Shown here: positions 12,291 through 19,344 of the stretch, one piece after another
Numbering within the stretch: position 1 is the first letter of the stretch
Layout: each line of letters starts with the position of its first letter
DNA from: a virus
Strand: one strand, 5' to 3'
IMG/VR virus record: IMGVR_UViG_3300033153_007767
Span: 1-28,123 of that record
DNA: 28,123 nucleotides
The notes under the pieces: model-generated
What the model was told of the DNA's origin: nothing
The model's input: only the letters and a program-made list of their open reading frames with translations
The model's database searches: none
Position numbers and translations under genes: made by a program

Positions 12291-13301
12291 ATGACAACTT
12301 TGACGAAATTGTTAGAATACGGGTTTGCTGGACCTAATGAACAGAAGAGAATACTAAAATCTTATGGATTCAAGAAAACACTAGAAGGCAAAATTGCATT
12401 TGATAAAGAAGGTGAAGAACTTGGGGATGCTCACGCTCTTTTACAATCTGATGCACAAGCAATTGCTGATAGTACTTTAGTCCAAGAAGAGGTATACAAC
12501 ACTGTTATAGAAGGTACAGAACCTGTAAGATGTATGAGAGATGTTTTCCCAGTAGTCGCAACTGATTCATATTCAGTTAGATTTGTAAAAGGAGAAGTCG
12601 GAACATATGCAGATAAAGTGAGTGAGGGTGGAGCGATACCAATCGACACACAAACTTACACTAAGCAGGATATCACAATAGATAAATATGGAACCCGTCC
12701 ACTAATTACAAATGAATTAATTGAAGATGGATTATTCGATGTCGTAGATTTGGAGTTAAGAAAAGCTGGAGCTAGAATGGAGAATAAACTTAATAGAGTA
12801 ATTCTTTATCAGATTCTACAAGGAACTTATGCAATTGCAACAAACACCTTGAATCCCGCTGGCCCACATATCGCAATTAGTGATTATGCCAGAGCTATAG
12901 CTTTAGTAAAGGATGACAACTTCATTCCAGACATAATGGTAACTCACCCAATAGCAGAAGGATACCTATTACAAGATTCAAATCTTGCATATGCATCATA
13001 CGCTAATGGAACAGAAGCTCTACGTGGTGGATCTATTGGTTCAAGAATTCTTGGATTAAAACCATACACCTGTACAGCAACAGATGCTGCAGATCCAACT
13101 TGGGATGATACGACAGCTGCAAGTGATGTAACATCATTTATTTGTTCTAAGAATGATCTTGGAGTTCTCTGTATGAGACGAGATTTAACTGTTGAGCAAT
13201 ACGATGATCCGATACATGACCTTATTGGAATGTCCCTTACCATGAGATATGGTTGTGACGTCCTTAATGAGTTAGCTGGTTGTATAATTTATCACAAGTA
13301 A
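12291..13301 (+). CDS. Major capsid protein (HK97 fold)
   Basis: A 336-residue protein that builds the icosahedral shell. The start MTTLTKLLEYGF is preferred; the ATG nine codons upstream (12264) lies against a hairpin and lacks a Shine-Dalgarno site, but cannot be excluded. The N-terminal arm (residues about 1-75) is helical and charged, and could act as a delta-like scaffold domain. The body shows typical HK97-like elements: EPVRCMRDVFPVV, an extended-loop region rich in Gly and Thr, GTRPLITNELIEDG, and the spine-helix and P-domain region MENKLNRVILYQIL. Decoration and protease-scaffold genes precede it. Assignment rests on length, pattern and gene order. Confidence 0.85.
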   Translation: MTTLTKLLEYGFAGPNEQKRILKSYGFKKTLEGKIAFDKEGEELGDAHALLQSDAQAIADSTLVQEEVYNTVIEGTEPVRCMRDVFPVVATDSYSVRFVKGEVGTYADKVSEGGAIPIDTQTYTKQDITIDKYGTRPLITNELIEDGLFDVVDLELRKAGARMENKLNRVILYQILQGTYAIATNTLNPAGPHIAISDYARAIALVKDDNFIPDIMVTHPIAEGYLLQDSNLAYASYANGTEALRGGSIGSRILGLKPYTCTATDAADPTWDDTTAASDVTSFICSKNDLGVLCMRRDLTVEQYDDPIHDLIGMSLTMRYGCDVLNELAGCIIYHK

Positions 13302-13310
13302 TTAATTTTT

Positions 13311-13330
13311 ATGTTTTAATGTTTTTATTA
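13311..13330 (+). terminator. 3' element ATGTTTTAATGTTTTT, copy 2
   Basis: ATGTTTTAATGTTTTTATTA begins 9 bp after the capsid stop codon. It is identical over 19 bases with the element at 17075-17093. Confidence 0.5.
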
Positions 13331-13408
13331 TCAAAATGTTTGGTTGTATCATTTAATTGATATATCCAAGATATTGAATAAAAAAATAATATAAAAGGAG
13401 AAATAAAC

Positions 13409-13690
13409 ATGGTAGGTTCAAAAATACCTGTATTAGAAATAGAAAATTATTTAGTTACTAAAGATGGTAGAGGAATCTTAATGTACGATGATGGAGTAAA
13501 TGCTCATATTGGAGATTATTGGACTGGGATATCATCTCAAGCCACTGGAGCAGATAAAAAATTCTTCTCTGCACCAAGTTCATCTGGTTATATTGGAGTT
13601 CATATAATTTCTGGTAGTACTTACGGACCAACTGGAGCCATTTACTATATACCATTATATAGTGCTTTAGATATAAATAATTCATCTTAG
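13409..13690 (+). CDS. Small beta protein, paralogue A
   Basis: The 93-residue protein shares its pattern with the next gene: GSKIP.LE.E at the start, TKDGRG, then SSSG...H..SGSTYGPTGA.YY.PL near the end. It is beta-rich, with a Ser/Gly-rich middle. A strong AAGGAG Shine-Dalgarno site precedes the ATG. The location between capsid and connector genes suggests a virion accessory or decoration protein. The family is not recognised. Confidence 0.7.
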   Translation: MVGSKIPVLEIENYLVTKDGRGILMYDDGVNAHIGDYWTGISSQATGADKKFFSAPSSSGYIGVHIISGSTYGPTGAIYYIPLYSALDINNSS

Positions 13691-13699
13691 GTGATTAGA

Positions 13700-13969
13700 A
13701 TGCCTGGTTCAAAAATACCTGAATTAGAAGTAGAAAAAACAACTATAACTAAGGATGGAAGAGGGTTTGTGTTTCATGAGTCTGGAAGGATGTCAAGTGA
13801 TTGGAGTGGATTTAGTTATTCTGGAGGAACAGTAGGAGGCAGACATTTTCTCTGTGCTGCTAGTTCATCTGGTTGGTTAAAAATTCATTTAGTATCAGGA
13901 AGTACTTACGGTCCGACTGGAGCATCTTATTATGTACCTTTATTTAGTTCTAGAGATACTACATTATAG
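13700..13969 (+). CDS. Small beta protein, paralogue B
   Basis: This 89-residue protein is a tandem paralogue of the preceding gene; GSKIP.LE, TKDGRG and the block HLVSGSTYGPTGASYY are shared. The chosen ATG (13700) has GGTGATT four bases upstream, partly inside the stop of the previous gene; a GTG nine bases earlier lies in that site. Middle residues differ most, with SGGTVGGRHF in place of a charged stretch, suggesting the surface loops have diverged. The two may form a mixed complex on the virion. Confidence 0.7.
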   Translation: MPGSKIPELEVEKTTITKDGRGFVFHESGRMSSDWSGFSYSGGTVGGRHFLCAASSSGWLKIHLVSGSTYGPTGASYYVPLFSSRDTTL

Positions 13970-13976
13970 GTGAATT

Positions 13977-14234
13977 ATGTTACATGGTCGTGGTGAACAA
14001 TATTGGATGACAAAAACATACGAGGACGATCGTCTAAAAGCTTTGGATGATAGAACATTATTTACTGATGAGGATCTTGATGAATTAGATATAGAAGATA
14101 CTCAAGGTGTTGGTAAATATGATGTTGACACATGGACAGTAAAACAGAATCCATTTCCAATAAATACTTCAGTAAGAAAGAAAATCAAAATTGATGTTAG
14201 GAAATCGCGACCACAAGTTGGTGGAGCTGATTAA
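13977..14234 (+). CDS. Hypothetical acidic protein, 85 aa
   Basis: An 85-residue protein with an acidic centre (TDEDLDELDIEDT) and a basic C-terminal part (SVRKKIKIDVRKSRPQ). It is predicted to be mostly disordered with a short helical part. Its start follows an AGGTGAA Shine-Dalgarno site eight bases after the previous stop. It sits directly before the head-tail connector gene and could be a small neck or scaffolding protein, but no similarity is recognised. Confidence 0.6.
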   Translation: MLHGRGEQYWMTKTYEDDRLKALDDRTLFTDEDLDELDIEDTQGVGKYDVDTWTVKQNPFPINTSVRKKIKIDVRKSRPQVGGAD

Positions 14235-14236
14235 TT

Positions 14237-14650
14237 ATGGTAGATTATTCACCAACAATGGTTAATGAAGTAGATGTAAGAAATTTCTTTTCACCTCCAA
14301 TAGAACATGATGATGTTTCTAAAGCTGAATTGTTAATCAAAATAGAATCAGTTGAGAAATATGTCTCAACTGTATTTAGTGTAACCTCTGCATCAGATGG
14401 GAGAATCCCATGTTTACTATTAATTGCAGCAAAGATAATTCAAACACCAGGTTTAGCAAATAAGTATTATACATTGAGTTATGAAAAGCTCGGTGATTAT
14501 TCTTATACATTAGCACAACCAATATCTAGAGGAACAGATGTACAATCATCACCCTTTGTGATATCACGAACTTGGGAGAGGATGGCTCTTGATATGCTAG
14601 TTAAACTATCAGCAACATCAAGGTATCCATTTGAAAAAGTTAATGAGTAA
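14237..14650 (+). CDS. Head-tail connector (adaptor) protein
   Basis: A 137-residue mainly helical protein in the place and size range of phage gp6/gp15-type adaptors, which form the ring under the portal. It begins MVDYSPTMVNEVDVRNFF and contains an amphipathic helix (KAELLIKIESVEKYV), a central LLLIAAKIIQTPG segment, and a C-terminal helix (RMALDMLVKLSATS). The ATG is three bases after the preceding stop. The end overlaps the HNH gene by 8 bp. The exact family cannot be verified without a search. Confidence 0.7.
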   Translation: MVDYSPTMVNEVDVRNFFSPPIEHDDVSKAELLIKIESVEKYVSTVFSVTSASDGRIPCLLLIAAKIIQTPGLANKYYTLSYEKLGDYSYTLAQPISRGTDVQSSPFVISRTWERMALDMLVKLSATSRYPFEKVNE

Positions 14651-14885
14651 ATATAAACGACCAGATAAAAGATATCCAGAAAATTGGAATTCTATGAGAC
14701 ATCCTATATTCCGTGAATGTGGGTATAGATGTCAAATGTGTCAAAAGTACAAAAAAGGAGAATTACATCTCCATCATATAGTACCTCTTGGCTCAGGTGG
14801 TTCAAATTTTAGGTATAATCTAATACCATTATGTAAGGATTGTCACTTTGATGTTCATCATAAAAAAGGGAAAATAAAATTATGA
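14643..14885 (+). CDS. HNH endonuclease
   Basis: An 80-residue HNH nuclease with zinc ligands Cys30-X2-Cys33 and Cys64-X2-Cys67. The nuclease motif consists of HLHHIVPLGSGGS (His44/His45), the central Asn59 and DVHH near the end. The ATG at 14643 overlaps the connector stop; a TTG four codons upstream is rejected. Phages often place HNH genes near terminase genes, where they help cleave DNA at packaging. Here the gene lies between two head-tail connector genes, a place compatible with a mobile origin or with a packaging role. Confidence 0.9.
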   Translation: MSKYKRPDKRYPENWNSMRHPIFRECGYRCQMCQKYKKGELHLHHIVPLGSGGSNFRYNLIPLCKDCHFDVHHKKGKIKL

Positions 14886-15199
14886 CATTTGAATCTCTAT
14901 TAGTTCATAAGGTGAGTTCACAAACTAAGGTATCATCTCAAAATGCTCTTGGTGAATGGTCTTATTCTTATACTGATAATGCAGCAATAACTTGTCGTTG
15001 TAGTCCAGTGACTGCTTCACAAACAATGCTAATTTCCGGTTGGTATGATGATGTAAAGTACAATTGTTTTATGGATGATTCAGAATCTGTATCTCGTGGT
15101 GATAGATTAGAATATAGTGGTGATACATATCGTGTAAAAGATATAATATTAGATTCTTCAACTCATCATAAAACTGCATTATTGGTGTTGATTGCATGA
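14882..15199 (+). CDS. Head closure (stopper) protein
   Basis: A 105-residue beta-rich protein whose pattern fits the small head-closure family: SSQNALGEWSYSYTDNAAITCRCSPV, the middle DDSESVSRGDRLEYSGDTYRVKDI and the C-terminal TALLVLI strand. Such proteins form the ring that plugs the channel after packaging. It overlaps the HNH gene by 4 bp (ATGA) and the next gene by 4 bp, so the connector genes are tightly coupled. Assignment is from order and pattern. Confidence 0.7.
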   Translation: MTFESLLVHKVSSQTKVSSQNALGEWSYSYTDNAAITCRCSPVTASQTMLISGWYDDVKYNCFMDDSESVSRGDRLEYSGDTYRVKDIILDSSTHHKTALLVLIA

Positions 15200-15678
15200 A
15201 AAGTAATCCAATGAGTTTTTGGTTTGCTTTTGATGATAAAAAATTAGCAAGACATCTTAGGAGATTGGAATTAAAAGCTAGAACAGCTGCACCAGCTGCT
15301 GTTAAAGAATTATGTGAATTAATAGATGAAAGAGCTATGGATAATCTTGATTCTAAAGTAAAATGGGGACACTCTATAGAACATGAGAATATAAGAGATA
15401 CTTTTGATTATTCTGAAATCGAAGATACTGGTAGATATTTCAAGAGAACTGTAAAGTATACATCACCACATGCATGGATTGTTGAGCATGGTGCATTAGG
15501 GGAATCACCAGAGAGTAAAAGTGGTAAATTATATCCAATAGGACAGGAACAAGGAAATGCTCAAGCATTTGTAAAAACATTTAAATTACAAGAAGGATAT
15601 CATTATCTAGAAAATGCAATGAAAAGTATCACAAAATCAGAAATTGATAGAATATTCTTTAAAAATATGGAGATATAA
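15196..15678 (+). CDS. Tail completion / neck protein (HK97 gp10-like)
   Basis: A 160-residue protein with the features of the HK97 gp10 family: an N-terminal helix (KKLARHLRRLELKARTAAPAAVKEL), a beta-rich middle containing YTSPHAWIVEHGA, and a C-terminal helix (YLENAMKSITKSEID). The SPHAWIVEHG segment resembles the family's conserved Y...VE.GT region. It overlaps the genes on both sides by 4 bp and 1 bp. It would help join head and tail. Assigned on pattern and location. Confidence 0.75.
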   Translation: MKSNPMSFWFAFDDKKLARHLRRLELKARTAAPAAVKELCELIDERAMDNLDSKVKWGHSIEHENIRDTFDYSEIEDTGRYFKRTVKYTSPHAWIVEHGALGESPESKSGKLYPIGQEQGNAQAFVKTFKLQEGYHYLENAMKSITKSEIDRIFFKNMEI

Positions 15679-16070
15679 TGTCTTACTTAGCAACTTTAAG
15701 TATAAGAAACATTCTAATAGCATCTAGTGCGTTAACTTCACAAGTTAGTACTTCTAACATAAAATCTGGATGGCCAAAAGAATTAGATTCTTTTCCTTCA
15801 ATATTAATTAGTCAATCTTCAGGAACAGACACTGGATTCTTAGGATACAGAGTAGGTGGATTAAGAAGAGAAGAGGTATCAATTCAAGTAGATATTTTTT
15901 CTAGAGATACTCGTAAAGAGGTTTTAGATATAGGAGATACAATCGTTCCGATTATTATTTCATCAATGTCTGCAAAAAAGACAAGCGACACTGATATGTA
16001 TGATACAAGTTTAAATGTATATAGGAAAACACAAATTTATTCATTTACGATGGAACATGATGATTATTAA
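15678..16070 (+). CDS. Tail terminator protein
   Basis: A 130-residue protein in the tail-terminator position, between the gp10-like gene and the tail-tube genes. It has alternating strands and helices (WPKELDSFPSILISQSSG, GLRREEVSIQVDIFSRDTR, EVLDIGDTIVPIIISS) as in gpU-like terminators, which cap the tail tube and set its length. The ATG shares one base with the preceding stop. The family is inferred from order and secondary structure. Confidence 0.65.
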   Translation: MSYLATLSIRNILIASSALTSQVSTSNIKSGWPKELDSFPSILISQSSGTDTGFLGYRVGGLRREEVSIQVDIFSRDTRKEVLDIGDTIVPIIISSMSAKKTSDTDMYDTSLNVYRKTQIYSFTMEHDDY

Positions 16071-16109
16071 TGTATTTTTTGTGTATTAAATAAAGATAGA
16101 GGATAGAAA

Positions 16110-16592
16110 ATGGCAGGAACATTAACAGGAAGATACTGCAACCTATGGTTAGCTGCTCATGCCGCTGCAACACCAGTTACAAGTTGGGCTGATAAAGATC
16201 ATGCAACATTCGCTGTATCAGATTTCTCTTTAACTATGGATAGAGGAACAGTAGAACAAGAACTTATTGGCCAGATTGGAAATTATTTCGATCAAGGATC
16301 ATTAAGTATGGATGGATCTTTAACTCAATGTAGGTTTGGTGCATCAGGTAATTCTGATTTACTAGATAATATGGTAGATGGAACAGGAAATTTCAAATAT
16401 ATTGCAATATCTGGCCAAGTTGGCGATGAAGCTGATGATTTAAAATGGTATTTAACTTCGTGTCAAGTGACAGGATATGATATAACAATGGGAGATGCTG
16501 ATACAATAACAGAAGCTTCTATAGATTTTGTTGTCCTTGATCCATATAATGTAACTTACGATGCGTCAACGTATTGTATATCGGATGCGTGA
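16110..16592 (+). CDS. Tail tube protein, copy 1
   Basis: A 160-residue beta-barrel-type protein related to the next gene: both contain GTVEQELIG..GNYF..GS.S..GSLT.CR and a C-terminal GDADTITE.SIDF (residues 128-140 here). The many short strands and the location after the terminator gene fit a siphovirus tail tube, polymerised as hexameric rings. A GAGGAT Shine-Dalgarno site precedes the ATG after a 39-bp gap. Compared with copy 2 it has longer loops (WLAAHAAATPVTSWADKD). Confidence 0.8.
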   Translation: MAGTLTGRYCNLWLAAHAAATPVTSWADKDHATFAVSDFSLTMDRGTVEQELIGQIGNYFDQGSLSMDGSLTQCRFGASGNSDLLDNMVDGTGNFKYIAISGQVGDEADDLKWYLTSCQVTGYDITMGDADTITEASIDFVVLDPYNVTYDASTYCISDA

Positions 16593-16597
16593 TTTAA

Positions 16598-17065
16598 ATG
16601 GCAGGAACTACTCCAACAACTTATAGGGGAAATAATGCAATAATTGCAATAACTGCAAATGGTAGTGAAGTAAGTCATTCAACACTAGCACTTTCTGATT
16701 TTTCCTTAACATTAGATAAAGGAACAGTCGAACAGGAATTGATTGGTGAAGAAGGTAATTATTTCGTTGCAGGATCTATGTCAGCTGAAGGTTCATTAAC
16801 ATCATGTAGATTGAACAGTGGTGGAATAGGTGGACTTATTTCTGATATGCTTGGCAATTATGCAGTGACAATATCTGGATCTTGTGGAGCAAATTCATTA
16901 CACTTTTACTTTGTTAGTTCAGTTGTAACTGGATTTGATTTTAGTATTGGTGATGCGGATACGATAACTGAAGGTTCAATAGATTTTACTTTATTGCATC
17001 CTTATAAGGTATCAAGTGTGACTCACGTCGGTGATGGTGGAACAAGAATTTCAGATGGATACTAA
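16598..17065 (+). CDS. Tail tube protein, copy 2
   Basis: A 155-residue tandem paralogue of copy 1, with the shared GTVEQELIG, GSLTSCR and GDADTITEGSIDF blocks (motif at residues 118-125). A GTGAT site lies just before the ATG, and only five bases separate the two genes. Two tube proteins may build a mixed tube, as in some phages with major and minor tube subunits, or one may form the tail's first or last ring. A T-rich 3' element follows at 17075, suggesting strong expression with its own transcript end. Confidence 0.8.
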   Translation: MAGTTPTTYRGNNAIIAITANGSEVSHSTLALSDFSLTLDKGTVEQELIGEEGNYFVAGSMSAEGSLTSCRLNSGGIGGLISDMLGNYAVTISGSCGANSLHFYFVSSVVTGFDFSIGDADTITEGSIDFTLLHPYKVSSVTHVGDGGTRISDGY

Positions 17066-17074
17066 ACAGTAAAT

Positions 17075-17093
17075 ATGTTTTAATGTTTTTATT
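17075..17093 (+). terminator. 3' element ATGTTTTAATGTTTTT, copy 3
   Basis: ATGTTTTAATGTTTTTATT begins 9 bp after the tail-tube stop codon. It matches copy 2 exactly over 19 bases and copy 1 over the first 13. Confidence 0.5.
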
Positions 17094-17122
17094 CTAACTT
17101 AAATGTTAGAAGGAAATCTAAA

Positions 17123-17602
17123 ATGGTAGAAGAACAAAAAGTAATTACTCCAAAAGAAGAAATGAAGAAGTTCAAAGAAGAACTTAAAGAAAAGGAATCT
17201 AAAACAAGTCAAACTGTAATCCAACAAATAGCAACAAGAGATAAATTAGAACGAGACTATAAAGAAGATTTATTATCAGTCGAATTCTATTCATCTTCAG
17301 AGACAAAGCGAATGGTAAAAGCAAAACGACCAACACAAGAAGAGATGATGACAATAATGAGATTATCCGCAGAAGCCTCAATTTATGAGGGGAAAATGGA
17401 TTCCAAATCTCTACAAAGAATGGTTGATATATATGATAAATTACCACAACTTGCAGCAAAGCTTACAGTAGACAAAACTTTAGACGAATCATTCTGGAAA
17501 GAGTTTGTATCTTTCTCTACTCTTCAAGGATTTATCACAGAACTCATTAGAGTTACCCAAATGGGACCAATGAGTGGTGATGAAATGGAGAAATTTCGTT
17601 AA
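17123..17602 (+). CDS. Tail assembly chaperone, upstream frame (gpG-like)
   Basis: A 159-residue acidic, helical protein located between tail-tube and tail-tip genes, where tailed phages encode the short form of the tail assembly chaperone. Its C-terminus overlaps a second frame at 17574-17789. At 17591-17602 the codons AAA TTT CGT TAA allow a +1 slip from TTT to TTC that would continue as GTT AAG AGC in the second frame. The slip site is directly before the stop codon, and the tRNA for Phe pairs better with TTC than TTT. The fused product would be about 221 residues. An AGAAGGAAA Shine-Dalgarno site precedes the ATG. Confidence 0.8.
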   Translation: MVEEQKVITPKEEMKKFKEELKEKESKTSQTVIQQIATRDKLERDYKEDLLSVEFYSSSETKRMVKAKRPTQEEMMTIMRLSAEASIYEGKMDSKSLQRMVDIYDKLPQLAAKLTVDKTLDESFWKEFVSFSTLQGFITELIRVTQMGPMSGDEMEKFR

Positions 17603-17789
17603 GAGCGGATTCGGCCAGATGGAGTATAAATTGTGTGAGAAATTACACAAGACTCCCATGGAAATAGGAGATTTGAGGACAAAAGATCCTCTTGGAATAT
17701 CGTTCATTGAGCAAGCTATAATACATGAATACAAAGAAAAGGAAAAACAATACAAGGAAGCTCAAAAGAAAATGAAAAGAAAGCGATAA
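17574..17789 (+). CDS. Tail assembly chaperone, downstream frame (T-like), probably frameshift product
   Basis: This frame lies +1 relative to the preceding gene and encodes KSGFGQMEYKLCEKLHKTPMEIGDL... followed by a Lys/Glu-rich helix. The block EY.LCE.LHKTP.EI is typical of the second part of phage tail assembly chaperones. Independent starts (GTG at 17574 or ATG at 17580) have no clear Shine-Dalgarno site, so production by ribosomal frameshifting at TTT-C (17594-17597) is more likely. Functional codons would then begin near 17598. The ratio of short to fused forms usually matters for tail assembly. Confidence 0.75.
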   Translation: MVMKWRNFVKSGFGQMEYKLCEKLHKTPMEIGDLRTKDPLGISFIEQAIIHEYKEKEKQYKEAQKKMKRKR

Positions 17790-17823
17790 TGTATGTAATT
17801 TTATTTTATAATAGGAAGGATAC

Positions 17824-18492
17824 ATGACAGCAACAGTAGTAGTACATGAGATAACTGGCCCTGATGCAGTTCAGGTTTATACAACAAAAGATGATGGTGC
17901 TAATAATTCTCGATACTATACAGCAGATCACAATGATCCTGATTTGACAACTAACCCAATCCCAATTCCAAATGATATAGATGGTGGTTTAAGTGGATCC
18001 TATTGGAAAACACATTGCTTAAATGTTACGGTATCTCCAACAACATATATAGAAAATGTAAGATTCTATATTGGTTGGGACACGACACCAGTAACTCAAT
18101 GGACTCTAGGAATAAATGGAGATCATATTATATCAATATCATCGGCGTCTATAGCGGATGCTAAAGTATATTCTAATGGTATGCCATCTGGAGCTTATAA
18201 TCAAGCTGATGGTACACAAGGAACTTGTGGAAATTTCTTATCTGGTAATACAGATGGAAATTATGATCATACATTCTATTCAGGATGTGCAAATGGGCAT
18301 TACGTTAGTTCATGGAATTTCAGTTCACAAGCGACAGCAATGATGGTATATTCAGGACAAATTAACCATAATGGTTCATCAAATTCAGTTGGGCATTCAT
18401 GGTGTGTTGTAACACAAGTACTAGTAGGAAGTGGAGCAACTCAAGGTGCAAAGACTGATGTAACAGCAACATGGGTATACGACGAAGTTTAA
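17824..18492 (+). CDS. Beta-rich virion protein, 222 aa
   Basis: A 222-residue protein rich in Thr, Ser, Asn and Gly with many short strands and no signal peptide. It contains four cysteines besides several N-X-S/T sequons (NNS, NVT, NFS, NGS). The segment WDTTPVTQWTLGINGDHI and the closing TDVTATWVYDEV look like consecutive beta-sandwich strands. GGAAGGAT precedes the ATG. The position after the tail chaperones, where a tape-measure gene would normally stand, and the composition suggest a tail-associated surface protein. No family recognised. Confidence 0.65.
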   Translation: MTATVVVHEITGPDAVQVYTTKDDGANNSRYYTADHNDPDLTTNPIPIPNDIDGGLSGSYWKTHCLNVTVSPTTYIENVRFYIGWDTTPVTQWTLGINGDHIISISSASIADAKVYSNGMPSGAYNQADGTQGTCGNFLSGNTDGNYDHTFYSGCANGHYVSSWNFSSQATAMMVYSGQINHNGSSNSVGHSWCVVTQVLVGSGATQGAKTDVTATWVYDEV

Positions 18493-18558
18493 TTTTACAT
18501 TTATGTAATATGTATTTATTTTTGTATAAAATGAAAAATCAGAGGAGTCACCAATAAA

Positions 18559-19218
18559 ATGGTAGAAGAAATGGTATCCAAACCGCATGTAAATCCACTT
18601 CGCTTTATGTGGATAGCTCATTTTAACGATGGGACATCCTTACCAGAATTTGATCCATTCTTATTTAAAGTTCATCCAATGGGTGAAGTTTTTGAAAGAA
18701 GTGATAATTTAATAAAATTTGGATTATATCCAATACCTCCAACTCTAGCAAATGAGTTAAATAAAAGAAAGATTGAAACTGTAGTTTCTATTCCTTTCTT
18801 CCCACGATATGAGATAAACTTAGAAGGAGATAAACGATTGATATTCTATAGAAGGAATTTCATACATAATGAAACTTATCATAAGTGTTCAAAGTGTAAT
18901 AAAGAATTTCATGCTAGTCCTAAAATATCTAGTACAGAAAGTATACAACCATCTTATATATGTCCAAGTTGTGGTGCTTATGATATATTTATATGTAAAA
19001 AATGTAAAAAAGAGTATAATTTAATTGAGGATGCTCCCGGTTATATGTGCTCTTGTGGATCTTATTTAGGAAGAACAAAAACAACTTCTAAACAATATGG
19101 AAGAGAACGTAGGGTTCGTGAACATCATATTGGTTACCAGGAAACTGTTAAAGGAGTAAATAAAAAATCTATTCTCAAGATAGATCAAGAAGGTAATGTA
19201 GAAGTTATCTACAAATAA
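18559..19218 (+). CDS. Multi-zinc-ribbon protein, 219 aa
   Basis: A 219-residue protein in two parts. Residues 1-100 form a beta domain beginning RFMWIAHFNDGTSLPEFDP, a pattern I associate with small phage and archaeal-virus proteins of unknown role. Residues 108-170 carry eight cysteines in four pairs (110/113, 135/138, 146/149, 164/166), which should bind two zinc ions. The C-terminal 50 residues are basic (YGRERRVREHHIGYQ). A strong GAGGAG site precedes the ATG. In the tail region a role in virion assembly or nucleic acid handling is possible, but undetermined. Confidence 0.7.
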   Translation: MVEEMVSKPHVNPLRFMWIAHFNDGTSLPEFDPFLFKVHPMGEVFERSDNLIKFGLYPIPPTLANELNKRKIETVVSIPFFPRYEINLEGDKRLIFYRRNFIHNETYHKCSKCNKEFHASPKISSTESIQPSYICPSCGAYDIFICKKCKKEYNLIEDAPGYMCSCGSYLGRTKTTSKQYGRERRVREHHIGYQETVKGVNKKSILKIDQEGNVEVIYK

Positions 19219-19332
19219 AATGAATAAATTAATAATAACAACTGATGTCAACATTAACTTTTTAATGAATCGGCCTCACTCGGATGTGATTATTTGTTAT
19301 TCATCTGTCTTTTCATGTTCTAATTATAACTA
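19219..19332 (+). other. 114-bp intergenic spacer before the giant gene
   Basis: The spacer separates the zinc-ribbon gene from the giant surface-protein gene. It is AT-rich apart from a GC-richer patch (GGCCTCACTCGG near 19271-19282). A weak inverted repeat with arms near 19280 and 19306 precedes a T-rich tract, so a transcript end is possible. I find no strong Shine-Dalgarno site for the next gene. Confidence 0.3.
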
Positions 19333-19344
19333 GTGTTAGAAAGA

